Shown here: piece after piece, positions 6,442 to 6,790 of the stretch
Layout of the letters: each line of letters opens with the position of its first letter
Numbering within the stretch: position 1 is the first letter of the stretch
From: an uncultured Lachnospiraceae bacterium
GTDB lineage: Bacteria; Bacillota; Clostridia; Lachnospirales; Lachnospiraceae
Length of the DNA stretch: 6,790 nucleotides
Direction of reading: 5' to 3'
Assembly: GCA_905236275.1 (NCBI GenBank)
Contig: CAJOPI010000179.1
Span: 1-6,790 of the forward strand
The notes under the pieces: model-generated
The model's input: only the letters and a program-made list of their open reading frames with translations
Told to the model about the DNA's origin: nothing
Databases searched by the model: none
Program-made: the position numbers and the translations under genes

Positions 6442-6790
6442 TGAAAAAAAGAAGTGTAGTACCTTACGGTCCGCAGCATCCGGTGCTGCCTGAGCCGATA
6501 CATTTAGACCTTGTAATAGAAGACGAAAAAATAATGGACGTTATCCCCTCTATAGGATTTATCCATAGAGGACTTGAAGGGCTTACGTCAAAAAGAGATT
6601 TTAACCAGATGGCTTATGTTGCAGAGAGAATCTGTGGTATATGCAGCTTCGGTCATGGCTTCGGCTACTGCGAGACTGTTGAGAAAATTATGGAAGTGGA
6701 GATACCCGACAGGGCGAAGTTTCTGCGCACGATATGGTTCGAAATGTCAAGGATACACAGTCATCTGCTCTGGCTTGGGCTTCTTGCGGA
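6441..6790 (+). CDS. echE: Ech hydrogenase large subunit E, catalytic, 3'-truncated by the window edge
   Basis: Catalytic [NiFe] large subunit, homologous to NuoD (49 kDa) of complex I, where reduction of protons to H2 or the reverse takes place. Only the first 116 residues are in the window. They include VPYGPQHPVLPEPIHLDL (7-24), GFIHRGLEGL (39-48) and the L1 nickel-binding motif RICGICSFGH with C65, C68 and H72. C65 and C68 should supply two of the four cysteine ligands to nickel; the second pair (L2) lies near the C-terminus outside the window. E18 sits where related membrane hydrogenases have a glutamate proposed for proton delivery. ATG 6441 overlaps the echD stop by one base and has AAAGGA at 6426-6431. 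Intact L1 argues for a functional hydrogenase rather than an Ehr-type paralogue. Confidence 0.95.
   Translation, partial: MKKRSVVPYGPQHPVLPEPIHLDLVIEDEKIMDVIPSIGFIHRGLEGLTSKRDFNQMAYVAERICGICSFGHGFGYCETVEKIMEVEIPDRAKFLRTIWFEMSRIHSHLLWLGLLA

Noticed and set aside
6441..6451. Run of seven A after the echE start as a programmed frameshift site
   Set aside because: The frame continues unbroken into conserved EchE sequence, and AAAAAA is simply two Lys codons. No downstream stimulatory structure is evident.

Overview
The window looks like a chromosomal segment from a strictly anaerobic, low-to-moderate-GC Firmicute, most plausibly a Lachnospiraceae member related to the rumen butyrivibrios. The pointers are abundant ATA, AGA and AGG codons, strong AGGAGG-type ribosome sites, many 1-4 nt gene overlaps, and a bacterial-style energy-converting [NiFe] hydrogenase operon, a complex known from Butyrivibrio and relatives. 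The taxonomic call is inference; no rRNA or other marker gene is present. All recognised genes are on the plus strand.

Left part (1-2573): the end of a surface-polysaccharide gene group. It holds the 3' portion of a GT4 family glycosyltransferase whose frame is open to the left window edge, a GT2 family glycosyltransferase joined to it by an ATGA overlap, a 112-nt non-coding gap with an imperfect inverted repeat, and a left-handed beta-helix (hexapeptide repeat) O-acetyltransferase of the CatB/XAT type. Together they suit assembly and O-acetylation of an exopolysaccharide, capsule or cell-wall glycan repeat unit. The substrates cannot be read from the sequence.

Boundary (2574-2750): 177 nt without a gene. 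It begins with a small dyad centred on the acetyltransferase stop codon, a candidate weak terminator. It also contains a sigma-A-type promoter (TTTAAA, 17 nt, TATAAT), two short palindromes, and a near-perfect Shine-Dalgarno sequence before echA.

Right part (2751-6790): echA-echB-echC-echD-echE', a group 4 membrane-bound [NiFe] hydrogenase (Ech). EchA is a NuoL/antiporter-like proton-pumping subunit and EchB a NuoH-like membrane anchor. EchC is the NuoB-like [4Fe-4S] small subunit, EchD the NuoC-like subunit, and EchE the NuoD-like catalytic large subunit, cut by the window edge. The N-terminal nickel-binding motif RICGIC is intact in EchE, which favours a real hydrogenase over a hydrogenase-related paralogue. 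The complex is expected to couple reduced ferredoxin oxidation and H2 formation to ion export, and to run in reverse. The ferredoxin-like subunit EchF would be expected just downstream.

I found no RNA gene, CRISPR array, insertion sequence or clearly new system. The most useful second looks are the operon boundary with its small dyads, the gap at 1781-1892, and whether the unseen end of echE keeps the second nickel-binding motif.
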